Below, in pieces: positions 34,523-42,419 of a stretch of 45,745 nt of DNA (its first letter is position 1; each line of letters opens with the position of its first letter). Source of the DNA: Candidatus Eiseniibacteriota bacterium (GTDB lineage Bacteria > Joyebacterota > Joyebacteria > Joyebacterales > Joyebacteraceae); NCBI GenBank assembly GCA_030622115.1, contig JAUXGN010000020.1:1-45745 (forward strand). Direction: 5' to 3'. The notes beneath the pieces were generated by a model. The model was not told the origin of the DNA. It searched no databases and was given only the letters and a program-made list of their open reading frames with translations. The translations under genes and the position numbers were made by a program.

Positions 34523-37087
34523 TTGATTGGACTGCGTCGAACTGGGGCGGCTATGGCCGCCGGACTGCTCATGATGGGTTTCGCGGCGCCCGCTCCGGCG
34601 AGTTCGTCGGGGGAGCGAGGGTTCAGCTCGCACATCATTATCGGTGTAGAGGCCGGTACTGCGTTCGATGTAACCGTCGCCGGCGAACCGCTCCCTGAGA
34701 ATCCCATCGTTTCGGGGAGTGACGGAATCGTCACATTCCAAATCGACGAAGCCGGTCTTCCGCCGGGTCCGCACAGCGTTTTCGTGAGCGCGACCGGGAA
34801 CCTGATCATCGGCGGTATCTACGCGGACAATATCACGACCGACACGGCGATCATACACTGGAGCACCAACCTGCCGGCAGACTCCAGAGTTGAGTATGGC
34901 TTCTCCGACTCCTACGGACTGACGACCCACACCGACCCCGAGCTGACCACCGAACACGCCATGACGCTGACCGAGCTGTCACCGGGCGAGATCTATCATT
35001 TCAGAGTGTTCTCGGACACCGGGGCTGGGGAGCCGGCGGTGTCAGGGGATCACGAATTCGTGACGGCGTCAGACCCGCTCGCTGTTTCAGATGTGATGGT
35101 CGGCGAGGTCGCAGCGACCTGGGCGACGGTGACATGGCAGACCAACAGAGCATCCGACTCACAGATCATCTTCGGAGAGACGATCTTCTACGGTGAAGCG
35201 ACAAGTATCGATCCTGCAATGGTCATGGATCACAGTGTGACGATAGCGGGGCTTGATCCAGACACCTCATATCATTTCAGAGTGCGCAGTGAGGATGAAC
35301 TGGGGGAGATCGCATACTCCGAGGATGGCGCCTTCAGAACCGCTCTTGCACCGCTTACGGTGACCGGCGTTACTCCGACGGTCATTGGGACTTCGACCGA
35401 CGTGACCTGGCTGACCAATCGACCTGCGGACTCGCAGATAGAGTACGGACTGGACGTCTCATACGGAACAATTTCGCCGCTTGCCCCCGCGATGGTTCTG
35501 GATCACGCGATCACAATCGCCGGACTCGATCCGGGTGCGACCTACCACTACCGCGTACGGAGCGAGGACGGGTTTGGCGAGATCGTATTCTCCGATGATC
35601 ACACGTTCGAGGCCGGCTTTGATCCGCTCGGGATGAGCGGTCTTGCCATTACTAGTATTGGCATCAACTGGGCGATCATCGAGTGGACGACGGACAGACC
35701 GGCCGACGGGCGTTCCTACTTCGGTCTCACATCCGACTACGGTGACAGCGTCGTAGCTGGTGGCGGGCTGGCTGAAGCTCACGCGTGCACACTGACTGGA
35801 CTCGCGGAGGCTACGGTCTACCATTTTCAGGTGGTTTCGCTGGACGAGCACGGAATCCTTGCGGCCTCAACCGACTCCATATTCGAAACCATGCAGGGAG
35901 TGCCGATGATGCCGCCTGTGATGGGAGACCTCACTCTCCGCGCGACGAGCGTCATGAGTGTAGTGGTCTCGTGGACGACCGATATCCCGGCCACATCAGA
36001 AGTGATGTACGGAGAGGACGGCGCCCTGACCAAGACCTCGGGCGTGGACAGCTCGCTGATCCTCGATCATGAGGTGCACATCTTTCCGCTGATCCCGAAT
36101 ACCGAATACACTTTCTGCGCCATGAGCGAATCGCCCGGCGGCACATGTTCGAGCGATCCGTGCACGTTCTGTCCCGGGCCGCCGTTGGGTGTGCAGTCCA
36201 ACGACAAGCCTGCCGTCATCATCCGACCCGGGATCTGGGTCGTTCTGGAGACTGAGGCTGAGATTCGCTGGTCCACGGACCGTCCGTGCTCGACGTGGGT
36301 TGAGTACGGGGTCGATGTGAGCTACGGGAACATCGAGACAGCAGCAGGATTCGGCACGTGCACGTACCAGGTCACCCTGTATGCTCTCGAGCCCAACAGC
36401 GAGTACTGCTACCGAGTCTGTGCCTGGGATGCGTGCGGAGGAGTTGCGGTCGGAGAGGATCTGACCTTCCGCACGGCCGCGCCGCCGGATCTGGAGCCAC
36501 CGGCCGCACCTGGAGGAATCAGCTGCAGCGCGTGGGCCGACGGCGTCACGATCACATGGCTACCGAACTCAGAGGAAGACCTCGCGGGCTACTTCGTCTA
36601 CCGTGCCAGGTTCGATCCGGTCGGGGGTGATAGCTTCGGACGGATAGAGAAGCTCAACGAGGATGCCCTGACTGATACGCTGTTCCATGATTCTCATGTG
36701 GAGCCGGGCGGCGGCTACGCCTACTACACCACAGCCGTGGACATCGCCGGCAACGAGAGCGATGGTTCCGACGTGGTATCGATCTCGCTGGCTCCGAAGC
36801 CTCCGCCCTCCATCCTGTTCACTCGCTACCCAAACCCGACGTTTGATTCAGCGACGCTCTCTTTCAGCATCCCTGGTCCCGAACCCTCGGATGTAACGCT
36901 CCGGATTCTCTCCGTGGATGGGCGTGCCGTGCGCGAACTGACGCGCAGGAGCTACGTTCCTGGAAGCTACTCCATCGTTTGGGACGGAGAGAATGGGAGA
37001 GGTGATTTCGCATCGAGCGGCATCTACCTCTGCGAGTTGACCGTGGACAACAGAATCCTGAGAGAGAAACTCACGCTCATCCGCTAG
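34523..37087 (+). CDS. Large secreted protein with seven FN3-like modules and a FlgD/T9SS-like C-terminal domain
   Basis: The start TTG 34523 is chosen because GGAG lies 8 bases upstream and it gives a signal peptide (RR, hydrophobic AAMAAGLLMMGFAAP, cleavage near APAS); this yields 854 residues. Six modules of about 92 residues follow, each with a TWxTNRPADSQIEYG-type strand and GLDPxTxYHFRVRSED, like the N-terminal beta domain of purple acid phosphatases. A classical FN3 comes next (about 655-760). Modules five and six are rich in cysteine. The last 90 residues (RYPNPTFDSATLSFSI, WDGENGRGDFASSGIYLCEL) form a FlgD-Ig/T9SS type A-like sorting domain. It is probably an exported surface or matrix protein. 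Confidence 0.88.
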   Translation: MIGLRRTGAAMAAGLLMMGFAAPAPASSSGERGFSSHIIIGVEAGTAFDVTVAGEPLPENPIVSGSDGIVTFQIDEAGLPPGPHSVFVSATGNLIIGGIYADNITTDTAIIHWSTNLPADSRVEYGFSDSYGLTTHTDPELTTEHAMTLTELSPGEIYHFRVFSDTGAGEPAVSGDHEFVTASDPLAVSDVMVGEVAATWATVTWQTNRASDSQIIFGETIFYGEATSIDPAMVMDHSVTIAGLDPDTSYHFRVRSEDELGEIAYSEDGAFRTALAPLTVTGVTPTVIGTSTDVTWLTNRPADSQIEYGLDVSYGTISPLAPAMVLDHAITIAGLDPGATYHYRVRSEDGFGEIVFSDDHTFEAGFDPLGMSGLAITSIGINWAIIEWTTDRPADGRSYFGLTSDYGDSVVAGGGLAEAHACTLTGLAEATVYHFQVVSLDEHGILAASTDSIFETMQGVPMMPPVMGDLTLRATSVMSVVVSWTTDIPATSEVMYGEDGALTKTSGVDSSLILDHEVHIFPLIPNTEYTFCAMSESPGGTCSSDPCTFCPGPPLGVQSNDKPAVIIRPGIWVVLETEAEIRWSTDRPCSTWVEYGVDVSYGNIETAAGFGTCTYQVTLYALEPNSEYCYRVCAWDACGGVAVGEDLTFRTAAPPDLEPPAAPGGISCSAWADGVTITWLPNSEEDLAGYFVYRARFDPVGGDSFGRIEKLNEDALTDTLFHDSHVEPGGGYAYYTTAVDIAGNESDGSDVVSISLAPKPPPSILFTRYPNPTFDSATLSFSIPGPEPSDVTLRILSVDGRAVRELTRRSYVPGSYSIVWDGENGRGDFASSGIYLCELTVDNRILREKLTLIR

Positions 37088-37123
37088 AGAAGTTCCCCCC
37101 GACAGTTGTCTCCACGATTCCCA

Positions 37124-37152
37124 TTGACACACCGCGTCTGCTCTGCTATTTG
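37124..37152 (+). promoter_or_regulatory. Candidate sigma70 promoter for PEP-CTERM gene 1
   Basis: TTGACA (37124-37129), a 17-base spacer, then TATTTG (37147-37152). The -35 box is perfect and the -10 box matches TATAAT at 3-4 positions. The start site would be near 37160, about 95 bases before the ATG at 37255. Confidence 0.5.
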
Positions 37153-37254
37153 ATGCGTGGCAGATGTAGTTGTACGCTCATGACAGCATAGAACACCTGT
37201 GGCGCGAGCATCCAAGTGATGGTCGCGCGCAGTAGGTACGTGAGGAGGAACAAC

Positions 37255-38064
37255 ATGAAGCTGCTGGGAATCACCCTCTCGGTGATCGCGATGCTGGGTC
37301 TGATGGTGTCCGTGGCCGGGGCCGTGTATGTCTCCGAACTCCTCTTCGTCGGCTCCGGGACTTACGAGCACGATGTGAATCCCAATGACCCGCTCGGCTA
37401 CGGCGACTACGGGCTCTTCGCCGCCAACTACAATCTGGATGTCCGCGTTCCGGATGAGATCTGCAATTGGTATCTCGACCCAACCTTCAGTTTCGATTTT
37501 GTGGGGACGAAGTCGGCGGGGCGGGCCACCCATCATATCGGAATGGGCGAGAACGGCATCGAGCTTGACAGTGATCTCATTCCGTGGGCCGCCATGGGGC
37601 ACAGTTGGGAGGAAGGCAAGGGGATCCACCTCGGGCTGGGGGATGCGTCGGCATTGGTGGGGTTTGATCCGGACGTGCTCGTAGGCGATTACGCTTGGGA
37701 TCTCGACGGCGGCGGCGATGATCTTGCACTGAGCATACAGCCCTCGTCGAGTGCCATGCTGGCGTATTCGGTGCGGATGAGAATGTACAGGTCGTTCTCG
37801 TGGCTGTCGGGCGAGCCGGTGACCGACTGGATGGCTGCCTGGATGTTGCCTTTCGTGGGGGGCGTTGCCATGGACGGCCTGGACCACGGTCTCAGGAAGA
37901 TAGCGACGAGGCTGGGTGAGTGGGACACTGAGAGCTATGCTATCAACTACAGTGGGCGGATGAGGGTCACCGGCTGCGACGAAGCACCTGTTCCAGAACC
38001 CATGACACTGCTTTTGTTCGGCGGGGGCCTCCTGGGGGCGGCACTTCTACGAAGACGCCGGTAG
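37255..38064 (+). CDS. PEP-CTERM sorting-signal protein 1
   Basis: This 269-residue secreted protein has a signal peptide of about 22 residues (ending VAGA). The last 24 residues form a textbook PEP-CTERM tripartite signal: VPEP, then a hydrophobic helix MTLLLFGGGLLGAALL, then RRRR. The body is beta-rich and acidic and unknown to me. The start is ATG 37255 with GAGGAGGAA upstream; the open frame continues to 37216 without support. It is a likely substrate of the exosortase encoded at 23957. There is only one cysteine near the signal, and it lacks the Ser/Thr-rich stretch some PEP-CTERM proteins have. Confidence 0.9.
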   Translation: MKLLGITLSVIAMLGLMVSVAGAVYVSELLFVGSGTYEHDVNPNDPLGYGDYGLFAANYNLDVRVPDEICNWYLDPTFSFDFVGTKSAGRATHHIGMGENGIELDSDLIPWAAMGHSWEEGKGIHLGLGDASALVGFDPDVLVGDYAWDLDGGGDDLALSIQPSSSAMLAYSVRMRMYRSFSWLSGEPVTDWMAAWMLPFVGGVAMDGLDHGLRKIATRLGEWDTESYAINYSGRMRVTGCDEAPVPEPMTLLLFGGGLLGAALLRRRR

Positions 38065-38138
38065 GAAACAACATATAGCTGGATATAGTGGAGGGGCGGA
38101 GCTATGACTCGTCCCTCTACATATGTGTAGATTACCTC

Positions 38139-38167
38139 TTGCCTGTTTGTGAGATCTGTGGTACCAT
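38139..38167 (+). promoter_or_regulatory. Weak sigma70-like promoter upstream of PEP-CTERM gene 2
   Basis: TTGCCT (38139-38144), 17 bases, TACCAT (38162-38167); each box matches consensus at four of six positions. The gene may instead be read through from PEP-CTERM gene 1, since no terminator was seen between them. Confidence 0.25.
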
Positions 38168-38232
38168 TGATGTTAGTGGATGGAAACGCAAGTCGCTCGC
38201 TGTACATGCCGCATATAACAGGAGGTAGCACC

Positions 38233-39006
38233 ATGAGACCGCTCGCGCTTGTGATGATGATCGCTCTGTTGTTTCTGTCGGTTGCGTCCGCCGATGCCAG
38301 TCTTCTCAATGACTGGTTCGGGATTGAGCTTTCCGTCGATGCGACGGGGACGTTCGATCACGACTGGGTACCGACGACGGCAACAGCCGACTACTTCATC
38401 GATGACAACTGGAGCGCACATTTCGGGAGGCCGGCTCACGGTGGAGAGCAGTTTGACATTGAGGCCATGTATTTTGACAACGATGCCACAAACGCCTACA
38501 TCGCGGTCGTGACCTCATTCAGCGTCCCGCTTGGAGTGGATTTCCTGGGTGAGCACATCGTGGCCGGTGACCTCGCGCTCGATCTCGGGCTCGGGATGTA
38601 CGAGATGGGTATCGACGTCGATGGCGGAACGGGCACCGTAGCAGCCACGAGTGTAGATGATTGGTATCAGGGAAACAGCCAGTACATTGCCGAACAGGGT
38701 CTAACGAACTTCAGCGGTGGGGCGACGCTGGGAACCGCCTCGGTCGACTACTTCATGTATGACCTGGTCGAGCGCGGCTATGGGACTTACGTTTTCGAGA
38801 TCACAGTAGATCGCGGTCTCCTCGCCGGTGGTCCGAGCTTCGACAATTCAATCGGCATGGAGTGGACGATAGGCTGTCGCAACGATGTCATCCATCTTGA
38901 CGGTGACTTCGACGGCGAGCCCGTGGTTCCCGAGCCCAGCACGATTCTGCTGCTTGGGACGGGTCTCATGGGGATGGTAGGTGTTGTTCGGAGGCGCAGG
39001 AAGTAG
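38233..39006 (+). CDS. PEP-CTERM sorting-signal protein 2
   Basis: The start is ATG 38233, with GGAGGT at 38221-38226 and an immediate signal peptide (LALVMMIALLFLSVASADA); this gives 257 residues. The C-terminus is VPEPSTILLLGTGLMGMVGVV followed by RRRRK, a complete PEP-CTERM signal. The body carries HGGEQFDIEAMYFDNDATN and AYIAVVTSF, a pattern seen in other PEP-CTERM proteins, perhaps a ligand- or carbohydrate-binding beta fold. It is a likely exosortase substrate and, with gene 1, the only PEP-CTERM protein in the window. It is followed by a strong hairpin terminator. Confidence 0.9.
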   Translation: MRPLALVMMIALLFLSVASADASLLNDWFGIELSVDATGTFDHDWVPTTATADYFIDDNWSAHFGRPAHGGEQFDIEAMYFDNDATNAYIAVVTSFSVPLGVDFLGEHIVAGDLALDLGLGMYEMGIDVDGGTGTVAATSVDDWYQGNSQYIAEQGLTNFSGGATLGTASVDYFMYDLVERGYGTYVFEITVDRGLLAGGPSFDNSIGMEWTIGCRNDVIHLDGDFDGEPVVPEPSTILLLGTGLMGMVGVVRRRRK

Positions 39007-39039
39007 CTGACGCATTCTTCGAGCGTACGACTCAGTAGA

Positions 39040-39070
39040 AAGGGGCAGGGAGTTTTTCTCCCTGCCCCTT
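39040..39070. terminator. Bidirectional hairpin between convergent genes
   Basis: A perfect 13-bp stem (39040-39052 with 39058-39070) encloses a TTTTT loop. It lies between the stop of PEP-CTERM gene 2 and the minus-strand acetyltransferase, so it can serve both. On the plus strand it is followed by CCTCATTTGT. Confidence 0.8.
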
Positions 39071-39112
39071 CCTCATTTGTAGGTCGCTCTGCAGTTCAGG
39101 AGCGGTGTCGGA

Positions 39113-39868
39113 TCAGTCATCCCATCCTTGGTTCTCGAGACGCTGATCCTCAGGTACGTCCCTGATGGGCCGTGCAGGAGTTCCCATGACGATCTTGCCT
39201 GCCGGGGCATCTTTCGTCAGGACGGAACCTGCGGCCACCAGCGCGTCGGCGCCGACGGTCTTGCCCGGGAGTATCACGACTCCGGCTCCGATTCTGCCTC
39301 CCTTTTCAACCGTGACGCCCTTGAAGTGCTTGAACCGTTCTTCAGAGCGGCCGACGAAGTTGTCGTTCGATGTCGAAACTCCGGGCGCGACAAAGACCCT
39401 GTCGCCGAGCTCGGAGTAGGCGGTGATGTAGCACTCGCTCTCCAGCTTGCAGCGGCGGCCGATGCGGCAGTGGTTCTCCACCGTCACGCCTCTGCCCACG
39501 ATCGTGTACTCACCGACAACGACGTTCTCCCTGATCGATGCCAGATCGGCGACCAGGACCCGGGCGCCGAGTTCACAACCCGCGTACACGACAACGCAGG
39601 CGCCGATGATGCACTTGTCGGCGATGATCGCAGGCGGGACCTCGTCTCCTTCGGTCGTCGCGCTCAAAGCGGCCTTCATCGGGAGCTTGCCGATGACGGT
39701 GTTGTCGTCGATCCGGACGCCGTCTCCTATGACAGTCCCCGGATGAATGACAACGTTGCTCCCGATCTCACATCCCGCTCCGATCCTAACATCCCGCTCG
39801 ACGACCGTGAAGTAGCCAAGGGCTGTGTCTGCGCCGATGGTTGCTGAGGGGTCTACGTACCTGTCCAT
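39113..39868 (-). CDS. Left-handed beta-helix sugar acyltransferase (WlbB/WbpD-like)
   Basis: This protein (251 residues from ATG at 39868, with AAAGGA upstream) starts MDRYVDPSATIGADTALGYF and is made of hexapeptide repeats for most of its length (IGAGCEIGSNVVIHPGTVIGDGVRI, VVGEYTIVGRGVTVENHCRIGRRC). It ends with GAGVVILPGKTVGADALVAAGSVLTKDAPAGKIVMGTPARPI, typical of N-acetyltransferases acting on UDP-amino sugars. With the oxidoreductase upstream it forms a WlbA/WlbB-type pair, which makes UDP-diacetamido-dideoxy-glucuronate. The aminotransferase step (WlbC) is not in the window. Related acyltransferases act on other UDP- or dTDP-amino sugars. Confidence 0.87.
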   Translation of the reverse strand: MDRYVDPSATIGADTALGYFTVVERDVRIGAGCEIGSNVVIHPGTVIGDGVRIDDNTVIGKLPMKAALSATTEGDEVPPAIIADKCIIGACVVVYAGCELGARVLVADLASIRENVVVGEYTIVGRGVTVENHCRIGRRCKLESECYITAYSELGDRVFVAPGVSTSNDNFVGRSEERFKHFKGVTVEKGGRIGAGVVILPGKTVGADALVAAGSVLTKDAPAGKIVMGTPARPIRDVPEDQRLENQGWDD

Positions 39869-39941
39869 CAATCCAGTCCTTTCGCGTGCCGCGCTTCGAT
39901 CCTGCGAACGAGAGATCCGACGCGCGGTGCGCTCCTGTGGG

Positions 39942-40958
39942 TCAGCCGAGTTTGACGGGAGTGCCACCGCTTTTGAGAGAACGCTGTGCCGCGTCAAGAA
40001 CGCGCACGACACGGAGCCCGTCTTGCCCGTCGGAGCGAGGCTGTGTGTGATTCTCCACGCACTCTATGAAGTGGGTACACTCGACCTTGAGCGGCTCGGC
40101 GTGCTTGAGGGTAGGTATGGTCACCTCTCCGAAGCGCAGCGCAAGTGATTCAGCGTAGCCCACGAACTTCCCATTCTTCCCTGTTATGTCCACGCCCTTG
40201 TCGTAGATTCTGATCTTCTCCGCCGACATCATGTCATCAAAGACAACCATCTTCTTGCTGCCGACGAGCGTGGTGCGACGTATCTTGTGCGGGTCGAGCC
40301 ACGAGACGTGGATCTGTGCGAGCTTGTCATTGCTGAAGCGCATCCACAGGAAGACGACATCCTCGATATCAGGCTGGATGTAGGCGGCACCCGTGGCGGA
40401 TACTTCCACCGGCTCCTCACCGAGGAGGTGGAGTATCACGGAGATGTCATGGGGCGCGAAACTCCAGAGCGCGTTCTCGTCCTGTCGTATCTTCCCAAGA
40501 TTGACCCGCTCCGAGTAGATGTAGTACGGGTCGCCGAGTTCGCCGCCGTCCAGGAGTTCCTTCATCTTGAGGACAGCCGGGTGGTACTCAAGAAGATGTC
40601 CGACCATCAGTATCCTGTCATTCGTTTCGGCGAGTTCGACGAGTTCAATCGCGTCCTCAAGCCGCAACGTCATGGGCTTCTCAACGTAGACATCCTTGCC
40701 GCTCTCAAGCGCCCTCTTCGCAAGCGCGAAATGAGTAGGAGCCGGAGTCGCGATCGCCACGGCATCGATCTCCGGATTCGAGAAGATGTCCTCCGGATCC
40801 GCGGTCCGACTGATGCCCCGTGCCCCATTCAGTGCAGTTGCACAGCGCTCGGTGTCGGAATCACAACAGACAACGAGTTCAGCGCCCTTCATGTGGAGGA
40901 AGTTCCTGAGGAGATTGCGTCCCCAGGCTCCCGTTCCTATGAGTGCCAGCTTGACCAG
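39942..40958 (-). CDS. Gfo/Idh/MocA-type NAD(P)-dependent sugar oxidoreductase
   Basis: This protein (about 338 residues) has the Rossmann motif IGTGAWGRNL, then AIATPAPTHFALAKRALESGKDVYVEKPM (EKP is the family signature) and a C-terminal beta domain with GHLLEYHPAV. The start is uncertain. CTG at 40958 is favoured because GGAGG sits exactly five bases upstream and the family N-terminus (VKLALIGTG) begins there. An ATG-started version would add about 37 residues that resemble nothing in the family. It likely oxidises a UDP-sugar acid at C3 and passes it on toward the acetyltransferase 73 bp downstream. The much longer frame running to 42476 is a shadow. Confidence 0.87.
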   Translation of the reverse strand: MVKLALIGTGAWGRNLLRNFLHMKGAELVVCCDSDTERCATALNGARGISRTADPEDIFSNPEIDAVAIATPAPTHFALAKRALESGKDVYVEKPMTLRLEDAIELVELAETNDRILMVGHLLEYHPAVLKMKELLDGGELGDPYYIYSERVNLGKIRQDENALWSFAPHDISVILHLLGEEPVEVSATGAAYIQPDIEDVVFLWMRFSNDKLAQIHVSWLDPHKIRRTTLVGSKKMVVFDDMMSAEKIRIYDKGVDITGKNGKFVGYAESLALRFGEVTIPTLKHAEPLKVECTHFIECVENHTQPRSDGQDGLRVVRVLDAAQRSLKSGGTPVKLG

Positions 40959-41119
40959 TTGGTCCTCCAGTCTGAGTTCTTCCCAGCACTGCGGATGCCG
41001 AGTCGCACGGGCCGCAGGCTGCGCATACCAGAGCAACTCTAGCGAGTCGCTTCGCACAAGGCAACACATACCACGGCACTGCAATATGTGTACCAGTGAA
41101 TGGGGGAGATGGCGCCCCC

Positions 41120-41149
41120 TTGACGAGGCCCGGTACTTGGGGCTAAACT
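41120..41149 (+). promoter_or_regulatory. Candidate sigma70 promoter for the M42 peptidase
   Basis: TTGACG (41120-41125), 18 bases, TAAACT (41144-41149). Both boxes differ from consensus by one or two bases. The start site would lie near 41156, about 100 bases before the GTG at 41256. It lies in the 297-base gap (40959-41255) that separates divergent genes; nothing else was recognised in that gap. Confidence 0.5.
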
Positions 41150-41255
41150 CACCACAAATGACTCGTCGATGGCATGGAGCCATCGCTTTTTCAGAGCGCG
41201 TTCGGCGGCGCACAGCATGAGGTGGCTGCCGGGCCTGGGGCGCAGCGGAGGGAAC

Positions 41256-42320
41256 GTGGACAAGACAGAACTGATGTTCAAGGAACTCACGGAAGCCAAC
41301 GGCATTTCTGGGTTTGAGGATGAAGTGGCTGACCTTATGGCCGCGTACGTTGAGGACGTCGCGACCGTCAGCTACGACAAGCTGGGAAGCCTCATTGCTG
41401 AGAAGAAGGGCAAGTCCGATAGCCCGCGCGTGATGATAGCCGGTCACATGGATGAGGTCGGCTTCATGGTCAAGTCGATCACCAAGGAAGGGTTCATCAA
41501 GTTCCTTCCGATCGGTGGTTGGTGGGGGCACGTGGCGCTGTCGCAGAGAGTGCTCGTGCGAACCTGCAAGGGGGACTTCGTTGGCATCATCGGGTCGAAG
41601 GCGCCGCACATCCTGAAGCCTGAGGAACGGAAGAAGGTGCTCGAGATTGCCGACATGTATATTGACGTCGGCGCGGCCGGGAAGTTCGATGTGAAAAAGT
41701 CGCTCGGCGTGAGACCCGGAGACCCGATCATCCCCATCTCCGAATTCGCCATACTCGGCAACAAGAAAACGTACGCTGCGAAAGCGTGGGACGACCGTAT
41801 CGGCGTGGCGGCTGTGATCGATGTGCTGCACAAGATCGGCAAGACGCACCCGAATACGGTGTACGGTGTGGGAACAGTTCAGGAGGAGGTCGGCCTGAGG
41901 GGCGCTCGCACGAGCGCCAACCTTGTGGATCCGGACATAGCGTTTGCCATCGACGTGACGATCGCCACCGACACCCCCGGCACCGAAGGCGCCGGCGAGA
42001 ACCTCGGTGACGGCGTCGGAATCATGATCTACGATGCGAGCGCGATTCCGAGTCGCCGTCTGAGGGATTTCGTCATAGACGTCGCTGAGAAGAACAAGAT
42101 CCCGTATGTGCTGACGGCGCTGGCTCGCGGCGGCACCGATAGCGGGACGATACACATCAACAAGCACGGTGTGCCTTGTCTCACGTTCGTCGTCCCGACA
42201 CGCTACATCCACGGGCACGTCGGAGTGCTTCACAGGAAAGACTACGACAGCATGGTCAAGCTCTTGACCGCAGTCGTCAAGAAACTCGATGCGAAGACGG
42301 TCGCCTCCTTTACACGTTAG
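41256..42320 (+). CDS. M42 family metallo-aminopeptidase
   Basis: This protein (354 residues from GTG 41256, with GGAGG just upstream) belongs to the M42 glutamyl-aminopeptidase/FrvX group. The di-metal ligands are visible: His64 and Asp66 in GHMDEVG, the bridging Asp180 in AWDDRIG, Glu210-Glu211 in QEEVGLRG, an Asp in AIDVT and a late His in HGHVGVLHR. Members form cytosolic tetrahedral dodecamers that trim peptides. Some were once annotated as endoglucanases, which I do not support here. ATG 41217 and 41169 are less likely starts. Confidence 0.92.
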   Translation: MDKTELMFKELTEANGISGFEDEVADLMAAYVEDVATVSYDKLGSLIAEKKGKSDSPRVMIAGHMDEVGFMVKSITKEGFIKFLPIGGWWGHVALSQRVLVRTCKGDFVGIIGSKAPHILKPEERKKVLEIADMYIDVGAAGKFDVKKSLGVRPGDPIIPISEFAILGNKKTYAAKAWDDRIGVAAVIDVLHKIGKTHPNTVYGVGTVQEEVGLRGARTSANLVDPDIAFAIDVTIATDTPGTEGAGENLGDGVGIMIYDASAIPSRRLRDFVIDVAEKNKIPYVLTALARGGTDSGTIHINKHGVPCLTFVVPTRYIHGHVGVLHRKDYDSMVKLLTAVVKKLDAKTVASFTR

Positions 42321-42373
42321 GATCCGCACACGCCGGGATCGGCGCGTTGGGATCGGGCGGCCACTATTGAAAA

Positions 42374-42399
42374 GAGAGCCGGGGGTTACTCCGGCTCTC
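42374..42399. terminator. Hairpin between M42 peptidase and BtpA-family gene
   Basis: GAGAGCCGG (42374-42382) pairs with CCGGCTCTC (42391-42399). Four A residues precede it, so it resembles an intrinsic terminator when read on the minus strand; on the plus strand no T-tract follows. It sits 21 bases before the next ATG, so a role as a leader hairpin is also possible. Confidence 0.5.
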
Positions 42400-42419
42400 C
42401 TGATCAAGAGGATCCGAGT

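Noticed and set aside
37158-37175. TGGCAG...TTGTA as a sigma54 site before PEP-CTERM gene 1
   Set aside because: The gap between the two elements is one base too long and the -12 GC is absent; the sigma70 match nearby is better.
38159-38174. TGGTAC...ATGTT as a sigma54 site before PEP-CTERM gene 2
   Set aside because: The -12 element reads GT instead of GC and the -24 box has a mismatch; too weak.
41256-42320. Endoglucanase role for the M42 protein
   Set aside because: The metal ligands and length are those of aminopeptidases; the glucanase label is an old misannotation for the family.
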